A stretch of DNA of 64,000 nt from contig NC_134020.1 in NCBI RefSeq assembly GCF_040712315.1, forward strand, positions 34,960,751 to 35,024,750, written 5' to 3'. Made by a program: the position numbers and the translations under genes. Numbering within the stretch: position 1 is the first letter of the stretch; every line of letters starts with the position of its first letter. This document shows, one piece after another, positions 13,277 to 26,290 of this stretch. The notes under the pieces were generated by a model. The model saw only the letters and a program-made list of their open reading frames with translations. It ran no database searches and had not been told where the DNA came from. The DNA is from Castanea sativa. Taxonomy: Eukaryota; Streptophyta; Magnoliopsida; Fagales; Fagaceae.

Positions 13277-13866
13277 TTGTCTTCTTCCTATAAAGTATAA
13301 ACTAGAAGATGAGAAACAGCTATTCTACAAGTATTTTTTTCGTTAGATTTATTGCTTTGACTGTATACCTTTGGACAATTTTTAAGTAATTAAAAGAGAT
13401 AAACGTTTGTGTTTGCTTAAGCATGTGAAAAACGACCTGGTACGACTTCCAATATTTTTAAGTGAGGCCTCATATTTGCGTGAACCTTAAATTTTAGGTC
13501 TTTATTAAAATGCAGTTCACTATTGTTTGGAAAGAATAGCCTTTCTTTTTACCAATTGCTTTTAAGTTCAGTCCTCCTATCGGTGCAAATTTGCATGAAA
13601 GATTGAAAAAAATTAGATATGAAAACAAAAAAGCAAAACAGCTAGCCAAAAGCTTTTCCCTTTTCAATTTGTAGCAGTCACTTGTCGATCAAAAGGGGAA
13701 AAAAAATCCCAACTTTACCCAACCTTATGGTTCTGGGTGCCATTGCTGCCCTGTTTCATTAGCATTCCAAAGAACTTATGAGAATACAAATGAATAAGTG
13801 CACCAAGCTTTTGATCACTTAGAGACTAATAAGTGATGCAAATGGTCTTTGCAATGAGAAATATTA

Positions 13867-14024
13867 GAGAAATGTATACAACATTTTCACAACAAATCCT
13901 AAATGGCAAGTTGTTACTAACAATTACTAGTAATAAGTAATTTAAGTGATAGGTTCAAATCAAAACTAATAACAATTTACCACCTATTATTTGTTGTGAA
14001 AATATTGCAAATGTAGCACTTCTC
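13867..14024. mobile_element. Mutator-type MITE (158 bp), family member 1
   Basis: Ends GAGAAATG and (reverse complement) GAGAAGTG, with inverted subterminal CAAYATTTTCACAAC. The same family as the better preserved 31347-31526 element. Flanking 9-mers gaaatatta and aaaaaatta match at 7 of 9 positions, fitting a decayed 9-bp target duplication. Confidence 0.7.
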
Positions 14025-14770
14025 AAAAAATTATGATGGAACTTCTACGAACTTTTAATATAACTCTCTACGTGACAAGTTGTGGCAAAAATTATGTAAA
14101 TTTATGCGGTCATATCATTTTTCTTTTAACCTAAAATGTTTCCTATAGCCAATTGTCAAATAAAGCACTAATTGGGGAGTCTTCCTTTTGGAATATTTTT
14201 TCAAGATAATTTATGCTCCCTGTTTTGAATTTAAGAAGTAAGAACAGTAATTAGTGTTCCACTGAAATCTAGTGGGTTGCTTAGAAATAAAGAAACCAGC
14301 TTATATCAAATATGAACGTGTTTATTATGCGTTGGAATTCAAACTAAAGAAGTCACCCGCAGTTAAAGATACATCTTTTTTTTAATAGAATAACTTGGAT
14401 GATATGCAACATTACGTATGAACATAGCCTTGGATATGCGTGAAGTCATCCTTTAATTAAAGACATCAGCTGAAGTGGCCTTTAAAATTTGCAGAAAAGT
14501 GGCAGATAACCCAAAAGAATGCAGCTTGCGAGCCCTGCAATTATGGACCTTAAAACCATAGGAAAGGAAATAGAACCTTTTCATATTGTAGCGGTAGCTA
14601 AGCTACTTGCTGAAGTTCCGATTACGCAGAACTCATGTGATCTGGAGTTTCGGACTCGTTCAATGACTTGGATTCCATGATAAATCAAACTTGGCAAATT
14701 GCAATTTAAAAAAAAAAAAAAAATTCTTTGGACTAAATATGGCTGTTTAGAATGAATTATGATTATAGTT

Positions 14771-15380
14771 TCGATTCTTATTTTGTAGTGCAATTACATT
14801 AGAAGAGGTTAGGTTTTGATGCAATGCAAAGTGTCTTCTATCAAAAGCGACAAATCGCGAATTAAAGTCTAGGAATATAATATATAGAACAATCATCACA
14901 AACTTTCCTTGAGCAGCGAGGCCAACAAAAGTCAATAGGTAGGAAATTTAAGAAATAGAAAAGTATTGTTAGAAATCATTGAGGACAGTGATGGAATCAA
15001 GAGAGTTAATCTCGTATCAGAGGTTGTACCGGTTTGACCAGTAGAACGATATATTTCAATATCAATTAATACCGGTAAACCATTTTGATTTTACCGCTAT
15101 TTTTTATTTATAAATATATATAGGCAAAAATCTAAAATTGACCCTCTAAATTTCAGTCTTTTTTATTTCAGTCCTCTAACTTTTAGGTTTGTCATTTCAG
15201 TTCCTAACTTTCAATTATTTTAAATTCGGTACTCCGTTAGACTTTTGTTACTTGCAACCGTTAAGTATGCCAAAACGACGTTATTTTTACTTTCTTTTTT
15301 TCATAAATTTTGGAATTAAAAGAAAATAAAAAAAAACTATTATTAAATTTTTTTTTTTTTTTAAACATTTAGGGGAATGA
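14771..15380. other. Intergenic, with TACCGGT-rich stretch
   Basis: No gene seen. Near 15020-15085 the motif TACCGGT and the phrase TTCAATATCA occur. TACCGGCCGGTAC and the inverted form TGATATTGAA occur near 15950-15980, on the other side of the GH5 fragment. They could be subterminal repeats of one element. Confidence 0.4.
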
Positions 15381-15656
15381 GTGAAGCTGGCATGCATGGA
15401 TTGGGTGTCACATCTGGAACCCATGATGACTGAGGGCCTTAGCAAGCAGCCCATGGATGCCATTTCCAAGAAGATTGTTTCCATGGGATTCAACTGTGTT
15501 AGACTCACTTGGTCACTTTTCTTGGTCACCAATGATTCACTAGCTTCTCTCACTGTGAGACAGTCCCGTCAGAGTCTTGGGCTGTCTGAATCCATTGCCA
15601 GAATCCAAGCCAACAACCGTTCCATCATAGATCTTCCCCTCATAAAAGCTTACCAG
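15381..15656 (+). pseudogene. GH5 cellulase-family gene fragment (one exon)
   Basis: An open frame encodes about 92 residues matching the N-terminal catalytic region of plant glycosyl hydrolase family 5 proteins. Examples are LACMDWVSHLEPMMTEGLSK and KKIVSMGFNCVRLTW, followed by LVTNDSLASLTVRQS and SIIDLPLIKAYQ. The match ends exactly at a splice-donor-like CAG|GTAAAA at 15656/15657. The frame is closed by TGA just upstream of 15381 and no downstream exon carrying the catalytic Glu residues follows. It is a truncated, displaced fragment, possibly carried here by a transposon (see flanking TACCGGT repeats). Confidence 0.8.
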
Positions 15657-15986
15657 GTAAAATACCTATTCCATTTTTTTCTAGATTTTATAAACTGAGC
15701 AGCCATTCTTATGTTTTGGGCTGTGTCGTTTTTTATATAAATATATCCTAAGCAGAACATGGGAATTAATTATGTTAGGCTTCTTCATGGGTATGGTTTG
15801 ATCTAAGTTAGGGAAAGACCAATTCATTCTTTTCCCCAAATTCTCTAAGTTAGGTATTTGGGTCTCTCTCAACCAGTATGACCGGTATTTAAATTGGTAT
15901 GAAACGTTAACGTTTTGGTACCAGTGCACGTACCAGTACGATACATACTGGAGGTACCGGCCGGTACAGTATGATATTGAATGCAT

Positions 15987-18900
15987 TGGATGGAACTACA
16001 TGAAATTTAGTGATGTGAAGAGAATCAGTGCTAGGATCACAACTCGGCGCCTTTGAGCACAACCAAAGATACTTTTTAAGCAAATTCCATTATTTAGCCC
16101 CTAAAATCTAGTTTTTTTTTATCATTTTTAGTAATATTTATTTTCTTAATAAATTTTAGTTTAAAAGTAATAATAAAGTCCCGTCTATTTTAAGACGCCT
16201 CTTATGCTCTGTTTATTTCGAAGAAAAACCTTAAAGTGAAGATAATTTATCACGTTTTCCAATATATGATAGCATTAGGAAAATGGATCAAATGAAAACA
16301 ATCTTTAGTCAACATAAAATTATTACTTTCGCTTTCTAATTTTCCATGTCCCAAATTGTTGGTCTAATATTCTATTATGAGATGTCCCAAAATTTTATCT
16401 TGATTCTAAAATTAGAAGTAATTAATTTATTGAGTTTTCTATTATACTCCTACCAAACACAAGTACTTTAAATGATAAAAAAATTTTGAGAACTTTGTTT
16501 AAGGGTAATTTTAGAAACTGCTATCTTTTTAATTAAGAGAACACAATAAATTATATTTTCTTAAAAAGTTGGTTTTCTAAACAGGACTAACAATTTGGAA
16601 CGAAAGGAGTTTGACTTATTTTTAAAGAAATTGTTTTCCGCTAATTTTTTTTTATTTTTAGAAAAAAATTTCATAGAAAGTTAAATAAAGGAAGTTATGA
16701 GATTGTTTTCTAACTTATTTAAGTTTGCTGTCCAAAATAGAAAAATGAGATAGTTTTATAGGATATATTTTTTGAAAAATTACTCATTTTTTAGAAAATA
16801 TTAACGTAACAAATAGAATGTTAAAGACCATAATTTTAATTTTCGCAATTATCTCAATTTTTTTGTTTTTGTTTTTGTTAAATGCATTGTAACTTCCAAG
16901 ATAATTTAGTTATCAAATTAATAAAATTTCATACTTTTGTCTGAGGGCGGCGGACGTGTGGTTGCATCAACTATGTAGTTGACTTTGACCACCTGTGTTA
17001 GGGGCTTATACCCTCATGCATAAAGCTGCTTTTTTCTTTTTTAATGTTAAGGGTGTCTAGAGCTTTTCGACAGTTTATCATTTCTCCAAAGGGTGTGAAG
17101 TTCCTTCATTCTTTACAAACCAGTTAAAAACAAAAATGAATCATTTGAAAATGGCCCGATGTCATGTAGGTAAAATGTTTCGAATTTTTTTTTTTTTGGT
17201 AAACAAATGTTTCGAATCAAAAACTTGTTCATCGTAGAAGTTAGAAGAAAACAAATATATTACTTTATGAACAAAAAGAAAGCTATAAAATTGTGGAGAG
17301 TGCAAAACTGAGATAACACATTTTTAAAAGGTCAAGAAAAGTTAAATACTTTGATTTTATAGTATATATAAATAGAGTCTGGTCAGGGCATAAATTAATC
17401 TCCATTTTTGAAAACTATTAAAGAAAATTTGAAAAAATTGTCAAAAAAGTTGGTCACTTTTTTATTTTCTGATATACCGTTTGCTTAAATGGTTTACTAA
17501 TATATAACATATTAAGTATAGATATAGATTCCTTTCATAAGTTGTGTCTCATTTACAAAGCGCAGCAAGTCACGTCCTATTGGATTGCACCCTAAAATGT
17601 AAAGGTGCAGCAAGTCCCATCCTATTGGATTGCAACTTATTCCTTCTCTTCTAAGTTCTAATTCGCTGAAAACCTTTTCTCCTACAAAATTTTAACCTAA
17701 AGGAAGACAATAAGGTTGACCATGACCAATCAACTCCATAATCAGTGCAGCGATCAGCGATGATTAAGATATAACTTATAAAACATTCTTTCTTTATCAC
17801 AACGACCATGCCCATGATCTAAGAACGCGCTTCAAAACAATAAAATAGCAACAGCTTAAAAAACACAACATTAAGTGTACGATTGGGTATCATGCAATTT
17901 TTAGTTGTTCATTTTTTTAGCATTTATCAAAAAAATATATATATATTTTTTAATAATTTTAAGTTAAATGTGTGACAAAAATATATATAAATTTTTTTTT
18001 GAAGCCCTTTTTTTTTTTTGAAGCCACATATAAATTATAAATTAAATGCGTGACAATATATATATATATATATATCTTAGCAAAAAAACCCTTTTCCCAA
18101 AGATTCTCTTAATGGGGTTTAGATCAAATGCTAAGGCAAAAATTCTAGTACACAAACTAACCACAATTTTTGTCACGATTATCTACTTGACAAAGTGTGG
18201 TAGAGAAAAAGTTATGAGTTTATATAAAAGTGACAAATAGCAAATTATAATCTGCTATGTAAGATAATTACAATAAATTTTTGACTTATTTTATGGAACT
18301 AGAATTACTCTTTTTGCTTATGTTCACCGTCAAACAAATATGAAAATTTTCAAAAACAAACAAAATTTTTTAAAAGATGGGTTTCTTTTTATTGGGCTTG
18401 ATCTCGCTTTTTATGTTTTCACTTTTAAGCCTCGGTTGGGTAGTAGACAGCTTTAATGGATTTTCGGGTTGATGGGTTTAATAGTGTTTTGAGTCATTGG
18501 GCTCCAGCTTGAGCATGAATTGTGGAGTACTCAGACTGGATTTAGGCCTAGGGTCTTGGGCTTGGGTATTTCGGGGAAGGCACTACTAACAACTTAGGCC
18601 TTGTTTTTGGGTTTGGATTTAGGTATTGGTCATGACCCAATAACAATATAGACCGACCAGCTAAAAAGCCCAAGTAGGAAAAAGTCCGATCAAAGAAAAC
18701 CCTACCGAATACAACCTAAGCTAAGGGAATGCCATGTTATGGAAATTTCTAATTACACACCAAGAATAACTATCATAATGGAGGTAGTTAATTAGTTATG
18801 CTCTGCATCTAAGCCCCATTTAGAGTCACAACTGATTGTTGCAAAAAATAAGGAAACATCCCAAGAGTCAACCTATATATCAAGAAATCCTAGTCAAAGG

Positions 18901-19470
18901 CTTGTATGAGGATATCTTCCTATTTTCTCTTGATTAACCCTATAAGCTGAGGATGTATTTCATTAGCATAAAACAACCGTGGCAAACTACTTAATCCTGG
19001 CCTTATTTGACTTCTCCAACTAGATCATAGTGGAAATGCGAGTGACCAAGATTGGGTATTACATCTGATGCAATAGCTCTTAATGGCTGAGATTAAGAGT
19101 TGAAAAGCAACTTTCAATCTCAACCATTGAATAAAAAAAGTAAGAAAAAAATTTCAAAAGCTAAAGTTAAAAGGTAAATATGGTAAAAATAATTTGTGAG
19201 AAGAGAGGGGGTAATTGTACCAAGTGCAGCCGATCCAAATCCAAATGTGATGGTTTTTTAGGCCTACTACTCTACAAAGGGAGGGTGTTTGGACCTAAGT
19301 GCAATCTTAAGCCTTTAGTGTTGCAGCATATATTCACAATAGCCATCTAGGTAGCCATTCTAGGTACTTTTACTGATTGGGAATGAAAAATTATTTAAGC
19401 ATATTAGAGAAGTGAGGTCTGCTAGAGAATAAAAGCCTTGTAGCCCTGCTGGGTTAAATACAGCCACTAA
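15987..19470. other. AT-rich intergenic DNA
   Basis: No gene or RNA seen. A 45-bp tandem duplication (GCAGCAAGTC...CCTATTGGATTGCA) lies at 17562-17640, and (AT)n runs lie near 17935-17950 and 18055-18075. The stretch 18400-19400 has higher GC but no long open frame. Confidence 0.6.
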
Positions 19471-19479
19471 CAATTCCCA

Positions 19480-20060
19480 CGAAGTCATGGTTTCACATTT
19501 TAGTATGGATTTTGTAGAGGAATTGCCTCGATCTCAAAGACATGATATGATATTGGAGGTAGTTGATAGGCTCACCAAGTGTGTTCATTTAATTGCCATG
19601 TCCCATCCATATGCAGTAGCCAAAGTTGGAGCATTATATGTGCAACATATGTTCAAATTACATGGGTTGCCTTCCTCAATAGTGAGTGACATAGACCCTG
19701 TCTTTACTGTAGCCTTCTGGGAAGAACTGATTGAGGCTGCAATGTGTGGAACTCGACATGTCATTTTCATATCACCCCCAAATTGATGGCAAACTAAGAT
19801 AGTGAATAAAATCTTAAAAGCACTTTGTAAAGTCATTTGCTGGTGATAAGCCCAAAGAATAGGTAGAGTGGCTAACACTGGCTGAGTTTCGGATTAACAC
19901 CAATTATCATTCAGCCACCAAATTACTCCCTTTAAAGCAGTGTATTGTGTCCCTCTCCCAAGGCTACTATATTACACATTTACATTCCAGGCACCACCAA
20001 AGTAGATGTTGTGGATTGCCATTTGAGGACAAAACAGTAGATTTTGGCCTTGCTTAGGAA
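19480..20060 (+). pseudogene. Ty3/gypsy integrase relic
   Basis: Reads as the DDE core of a plant gypsy integrase: SMDFVEELPRSQ (first Asp), VVDRLTKCVHLIAM, LHGLPSSIVSDIDPVFT (second Asp) and FWEEL. Frame changes and stops are followed by FRINTNYHSATK. The third catalytic residue region and the H2C2 zinc finger are lost or unreadable. No LTRs flank it, so it is an isolated fragment, in the opposite orientation to the Tat-type element further right. Confidence 0.8.
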
Positions 20061-20363
20061 AAAAAATTATCTATTGATTTCATTTAGCAATGATATATAG
20101 TACTATATAACCAGATCACAATAGAAGATATAGAGGATTTTACATATAATTTTTATATAGAAAAAAAAAAATTAGTATATATTATTCATCTTTATTGAGT
20201 TGGGCATAACTTTGGAGCCCTTATTGTTGTTTTCTTAATCAAATACAAAGCTGAAGAGTCAAAGCAAGATACACGTTTTAACTCATTGGCTAAGAACAAA
20301 GATTACTTTTCTTGAATCTCATTTGTTCTGAGCAAACTTCATGTTTATTATTCTTGAGTATAA

Positions 20364-21716
20364 TCAGTATTGAGCAACTTCTTTTATAGCACCAAACCCA
20401 TACTGCCTCTGAAATCTGCAAGCTTTGCAAATAGGTGAATGGAGGGATGGAGTCTGGTACTTGTCCTCCCCACCCATCATTGGCATGGGAACTCCAATCT
20501 TGACAGGGCTAACATAGTCAGGCCTGTATGTCTTGCCTAACACTCCCTCAACAAGATCTGATAGATTGAAAAACCTGAATTGTGTCTCCAAGTGAGCAAA
20601 GGCATCATCAGAGGGTAACTGGTAGTTGTGAACTTTGTTTTCTTTTTCTCCAATAGGTGTCACCCTAATGTCCATTTCAACCAGCCGAGCAATTCTAACT
20701 CTTACACTGTTAGCATCATCGGTTCTTTCCACAACCACTTCTCTTTCTTCACCATTGGTCCTCCATTCAGCCTCTCCATCAGTAGGGATGTTAACTGCTT
20801 CACCATCCCACCTTACAGTGAGAGCATCAACACTATCATCCCAATGTGTCACTCTCTTTGCTGCAATGACGAGGGTGTGACTTTCAAACATTACAGCCAA
20901 AGCTTGGACCCATGTAAAGTCGCGAGTCCTTCCTATTGGTCGAGTTCCAATTAAATGGGCATTGATTTGGAGCTTCTCATCTGAAACAACAGCAAAGTTT
21001 CCTCCCTTTGCTCCATGAAAGTAAAACATTACACCATCTCCACCAACAAACCGAGGATCATAGCAGAGGGAGCCGTATCCATTACAGTTGGCCTTTCTAT
21101 CTGTCAAATAATATGGAGTCCGCATTAGTTCAAATTCAACACATCTTCATGTATCTATATAGCTCTCAGCATCAGCAATAGAGATAAAAATTTAAATTTA
21201 AATATGTTCATCACAAATTCAAATAAAGAAGTTGTTAATAAAGGATGCTAGCTTACATTTGCAAGTGGCTTCACATTTGCTACTACAGTCAACATAGCAT
21301 CCCTTCTTCTTTTTGTTCTCTTTGGGCTTCCTCTGTGGGCATTCATTTGGACATGTAAGAGTTTTGGCGTAACAAGCTCCATTTGCTTTGCATTTAGCTC
21401 TTTCCTTTCCATCAGACTCTGGTGATAACACGTCATAATCTTCTTTGGTGTTGTTGTCACCGTTGCCATTGTTGTTGTTGTTGTTGCCATTTCCATTGCC
21501 ATTGCCATTACCATTGTTGTTGTTGCCATTTCCATTTCCATTGCTATTTTCATTTCCATTGTTATTGTTATTGTTGTTGCCATTCTGATTGTTGTTGTTG
21601 TTGTTTTTGTTGCCATTGTTGGCATTACTATTGCCTGCAGCCTGGACAAAGATGGCATCCATGGATAGCAATAGAATAAAGAAAGCCATCAAAATGCATG
21701 ACTTTCTCTTATCCAT
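20364..21716 (-). CDS. Secreted root-cap/LEA-related protein with Asn/Gly-rich region, copy B (398 aa)
   Basis: Exon 1 is 21716-21257 and exon 2 is 21100-20364, with a 156-nt GT-AG intron. It is the tandem paralogue of 11546-13104: the same start context (MDKRKSCILMAFFILLLSM), signal peptide cleaved near the VQA/AGN junction, Cys-rich basic segment, and C-terminal Root_cap domain (LSDLVEGVLGKTYRPDYVSP). Exon 2 is exactly 737 nt in both copies. The Asn/Gly tract is only about 65 residues against about 127. Both frames are intact, so both genes are probably functional. Function is unknown; root-tip secretion is inferred from the Arabidopsis relatives. Confidence 0.9.
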
Positions 21717-21792
21717 TGCAACTAAGTAGTGTATTTTTCTTCTCCTTCAGATGATTTTCTGTTGATACGAGAATGGAAGAGAGATATGTAAA

Positions 21793-21871
21793 GGGTAGGG
21801 TGCGAATGGGCCTTTAGAAAGGGTTGTCCAGGTGGGTACTATGCCTTTGAGTTCGCCTTAATTCAGGTCGA
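21793..21871 (-). promoter_or_regulatory. Conserved upstream block of root-cap gene B
   Basis: Counterpart of 13202-13276, at a similar distance from the start codon. It shares GAGTTCGCC, TAATTCA and surrounding text. Confidence 0.5.
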
Positions 21872-22239
21872 TTTTCCTCTTCACATAAATTCTTAAGATT
21901 CCTTGCTTTGATAATATAGTTTTGTACCATCTTTTTTTTGTAAGAAGTCCCTCACAAAACTTATAAAGGTTTGCGTTTGCTTAAGCTTTTGATATAAATG
22001 ACTTCAACATTTTTAACGAGCAAGAAAGTGTAGGTGACGCAAATGGTCTTTGGAAGGAGAAAAAATATAATGCAAATTCTAATGCTATTTTTAGTCAAAT
22101 GGATTTTCCTCAACAAATTTTCACCATTAAATGTCTTATTTTAGTTTTAGCCACATTCAAATAAAGCAAATTAGGGTGACTTCTTTATGGATTTTTTTTC
22201 TTTTATCAAGGATTTTATTTTATTTTTTATTTTTTGTGC

Positions 22240-22586
22240 TAATTAAAAAGTTGACTCACACATTTGCATATGATATATTGTTTTATTGATTGGGAGACCA
22301 CTTCAGTAGGACTGTTGAACTGGTCACTTGGTAATTTTTTTTTTTTTTTGCATTAATTAGGAAGTTAACTCACACATTTACATATGTTATATTATTTCAT
22401 TGATTGGAAGGACCACTTCATTAGTCCTCCTAATGGATCTAATAATTTTTAGAAATTATTAGGTTCATAGGATGACGGCTGAAGTGGTCCTCCAAACTAA
22501 AAAAAGATGTTATTTATGCAAATATGACATCACTTGGTAATTTTTTATTTTTTATTTTTGTATTGATTAAAAAGCTGACTCACACA
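22240..22586. repeat. Palindromic repeat units, left part
   Basis: Repeated units carry GACTCACACATTT(G/A)CATATG, then CATTGATTGG, then an inverted repeat centred near 22448. Its arms are AGGACCACTTCA...CTAATAATTT and the complement AAATTATTAG...GAAGTGGTCCT. The same unit occurs at 26291-26590, beyond the LINE, so the LINE landed in this array. Confidence 0.75.
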
Positions 22587-25500
22587 TTTTTTTTTTTTGG
22601 TAAACTGGATTTCATTAAAGAACAGAATCAAAAGCAACAGAGTTTAGAGGGCATAGCCTCTCATAATACAAACCCAAATAGTCATAAAACAACAACATAT
22701 TTAAGTCCACAGGTGGACTATCAAAATACACAATGTCTTGGTCTAGTTCTGGACATTTCCTTGCTAAAGCGTCGGCACATTTATTTGCTTCCCAGAAACA
22801 GTGACTCATCCTTACTTGGGGAATCTAGCTGATTAAGGTCCTGCAATCCAAAATAAGAGCAGCATGTTGTAAATTCCTATTATACTCCTCAGATATCCAA
22901 CCAATCACTACTTTAGCATCTAGTTCAATTTCCACAACCACAAGATTCAGATTTCTACACATTAATAACCCTTCCCTAAGCGCCCATAGCTCGCATCCAC
23001 ACTGGTGGACACACCAATAGCACGAGAAAAGCCTTTAATCCAAGCCCCATTGTGGTCTCAAATAAGGCCTCCTCCACTAGCCAACCCCGAGTTGCCCAAG
23101 GATGAGCCGTCAGTATTCAACTTGTACCAACCAAGAGCAGGTTTGTTCCACCTAACTTTAGTGACTCTTTTCCTTCTCACCACAGCTGATCAAGCAACAC
23201 AAAATAAAAATTCACTGGCCATAGCCTGAACCTCCTTATCAAGCTCACAGTTAGGGAAAGACCCCTTGAAGACAACCTTGTTTCTGTGCAGCCAAAGACT
23301 CCAAATAGCAAAAGAAAAAAAACATGTTCCAAGGCACATTTGAAACATGCCAAGTAGAGGTATTGGCAACATTCTTCTCTAGCCAAGAACACAGGTCCAA
23401 AGAATAAAAATCATGGAGGAGATCATGAGCTTTGGTATTATCCCAAAAGCTTTTAGCATAGGGGCAGTCTCTTAACACGTGTATAATGGTTTCTTTATTA
23501 CTTCTACAAATTTGACAATTGACATCACCTATAAATCCTCTTTTTTCCAAAGTATCTGTTGTGGGAATACTGTGAAGAAAGCATTTCCATAAAAATATCT
23601 AAATTTTTGACATTGTATCAACCTTCTAAATCCAATTCCCAGCAAAAGTAGAGTTAGAATTCACATCACCATTAGCAATTTGATAAACATTTTTCAGCTC
23701 AAAGGATCCCGAGGAGGAAGAGGACCAAGAAATCTTATCATCACAGTTAACACAAATGGGAAATGGGATAGCTTTTAACACTAGGGAGATGCTTGAGGGG
23801 AGATCAAATGAGATTAGGGAAAAATCCCAACTTCCTCCTCTTCTCACATCTTTCACTAAAAGCTGCTCTTCATCTAAAGGAATTAGGCCAGATATGGGGC
23901 TTCTAACATACCCCACAGCTAGTCATTTGTCATGCCAAAAGTTTAAGTTACTATTAGACCCCATCATCCACTTAGAACCTTTAGCAAACACCTTCTCACC
24001 ATGCTTCAAGGCAATCCAAGTGCTAGATCCAACTTTCCTCGAATTCCTGTACTTGTTCTTAATCACCTTAACCCAATCTTTATCCTCCTCCATATGGTAC
24101 CTCCAATTCAGCTTTGCAAGGAGAGCTAAATTTTTTGGTTTAGATGCTTGGATACCCAAACCCCCTTCTGCCTTAGGTCTAGTGATTTTCTTCCAACTCA
24201 CCATATGAAGTTTCTTCTTTTCTGGGGTAGAGCCCCAAATGAAATCCCTGCAAATTCTGTCCAAGGAATCAAGAATCCTCCCCGGGAGAAGGTTGGTCTG
24301 CATGACATAAGCAGGATTAGAGGACAGCACCGATTGGGTTAGAATAACCCTCCCAGCAAAAGAAAGAAGGTGTCCCTTCCAGCCCGCAAGCTTGGCTTTC
24401 ACACGCTCAACAACAAAATCAAACTCTTGATTTGTAGATCCAGGTTGCTTAAGGGGAAAACCTAAATACTTCCCAAGATTAGGGGTGGAATGGAACCCCA
24501 GAATACCGCATAACTCCTCTCGAGTTTCAACTATAACGTTAGGGGGGAAATAAACTCTAGATTTTAGCTTATTCACTTTTTAACTAGAAACATCACCAAA
24601 AACTTCCAGCATCTCGCTAATACTCAGACAATTCTTCCTATCTGCCTTGGCAAATAACACAAGGTCGTCCACAAAAAAGAGATGGGAAAAATCCAACCCA
24701 CCCCTAGAAGCCTTAACTGGATCCCACATTTTGGAGTCACATTTATCTTTAATAAGAAAACCCAACACTTCCATGCACATAATAAAAATATACGGAGACA
24801 ACAAGTCACCTTGTCTAATTCCTCTCGATGGGCAAAAAGAATCAAGAGCTCCTCCATTGAACAACACCACAATACTAGACGAAGAAATGCAGCTCATGAT
24901 GACACTACTAAGGAAATGAGGAATGTTAAAAAGAGCCAAAGTGTCTCTAATGAAGCTCCACTCCAATCTTTCATAAGCTTTCTCTAAATCTATCTTCAAA
25001 GCCATAAACCCTAATTTACCTCTCTTTAATCCCAAAGTGTGTAACAACTCTTGGACTATAATTGCATTATCAACACCTTTGCAATCGGGAACAAATGTAG
25101 CTTAAGCGAGAGAAATGAGCTCACCTAAAAATGGCCTTAATCTAGCCACAATCACCTTAGACACCATTTTATACACAGTATTACAAAGGCTAATGAGTCT
25201 GAAGTTACTAAAAGAATCTACACCATTATGTTTGGGAATGAGGGTTATAAGTGTTTGGTTTTAAGTGGGCAAGCATGCTGCCGGAAGAGAACACCTCTTT
25301 GACCGTCTTCTTCAAAGAGCCCCCAACTAATAACCAAAACCTCTGGAAAAACCCCGCATGAAGCCCATCCTGTCCGGGAACCTTGAAAGCCTTTAAAGCC
25401 CATAAAGCATCTCTAATTTCTTCATCAGAGATAGGTCTCGAAAGGTAATCAACATTCTCATCTTTAATTCTCACAGACCAATTAGGGATGTCCCACGTCC

Positions 25501-26290
25501 TCAACTGAGAATCCCCCATCTCAGTAGTGAAGAGATCAAAGTACCACTTCCTAACATATTCTGCCACTTCATTCTCATCAGAGATGCAATTGCCAACATT
25601 ATCCTTAATAAAAGATGTTTTATTCCTTCTCCTTCTATTAATAACAAAAGTGTGAAAATAGGTTGTATTTCTCTCCCCATGGACTAAATAATTCAGCCTA
25701 GACTTCATTGCCCAAAACTCCTCTTCAAGGCATTTAACCTCCGCATACTCCTTTCTAAGACTATACTCCAATTCTAGGAGGAAGTTATTCAGATTAGAGG
25801 CAAGGGCAGACTGAACACCTTTCAACCGAGCTTCCACCCTTCTTTTCCTGTAGAAAAGATTCACAAAAACTTATTTATTCCACTTTTTCGCAGTTATGGT
25901 AAATAACTCCACCGCATTGATCAAGGAAATATTACCAGCCCAAGCATCACGAACCAACCCATGAAACCCAGGGTGAGATAGCCACCCAGGTTGGAACCGA
26001 AAAGGTCTCTCATGACTCCTACGCACTGGTTTGTCACAATAGACAAGAACCGAATAGTGATTAGAATTTATGCGGGTAAGATGCTGAACACTAGCTTTAG
26101 GATATAACAACCTCCAGCTAGCATTACAAAAGCCCCTGTCAAGCCTTTCCTGAATAAGATCTAAAACACCTCTCAAATTTGTCCATGTAAATCTAGGGCC
26201 ACTAAAACACATATCTATCAAACCACTATTGTTAATACACTGTTGAAACTTACGAGCCCTATTACAATTAACTGGTCTACCCCCAAGACT
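22587..26290 (-). mobile_element. 5'-truncated, decayed LINE (L1-type with RNase H)
   Basis: Read on the minus strand it runs from inside the endonuclease domain to a poly(A) tail (T run at 22587-22598). The order is: endonuclease end at 26290-25871 (GLIDMCFSGPRFTWTNLRG); linker and RT start at 25864-25226; RT core at 25047-24580 (KIDLEKAYERLEWSF, GIRQGDLLSP, FVDDLVLFAK); thumb/connection at 24576-23923; zf-RVT at about 23560-23251 (CQICRSNKETIIHVLRDCPY); RNase H end near 22809-22615 (WEANKCADALARK). Stops and frameshifts separate these parts, so it is dead. An 8-bp target duplication acacattt is at 22582-22589 (merging with the poly-T) and 26291-26298. The length of 3.7 kb against 6-7 kb for full elements shows 5' truncation. 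Confidence 0.9.

Larger units (their letters stand above)
11546..14770. repeat. Segmental duplication, block A (root-cap gene plus about 1.7 kb upstream)
   Basis: Matches block B in order and orientation. The gene matches 20364-21716. Sequence near 13830 (AAATGGTCTTTG) matches near 22035. Sequence near 14150 (CAAATAAAGCA) matches near 22155. The stretch 14390-14770 (ATGCAACATTACRTATGAA, GATTACGCA, ACTAAATATGGCTG) matches 27575-27845. The match resumes after the insertions that split block B. Confidence 0.8.

Noticed and set aside
23756..24208. 150-residue plus-strand ORF opposite the first LINE
   Set aside because: Shadow of the LINE frame on the minus strand.
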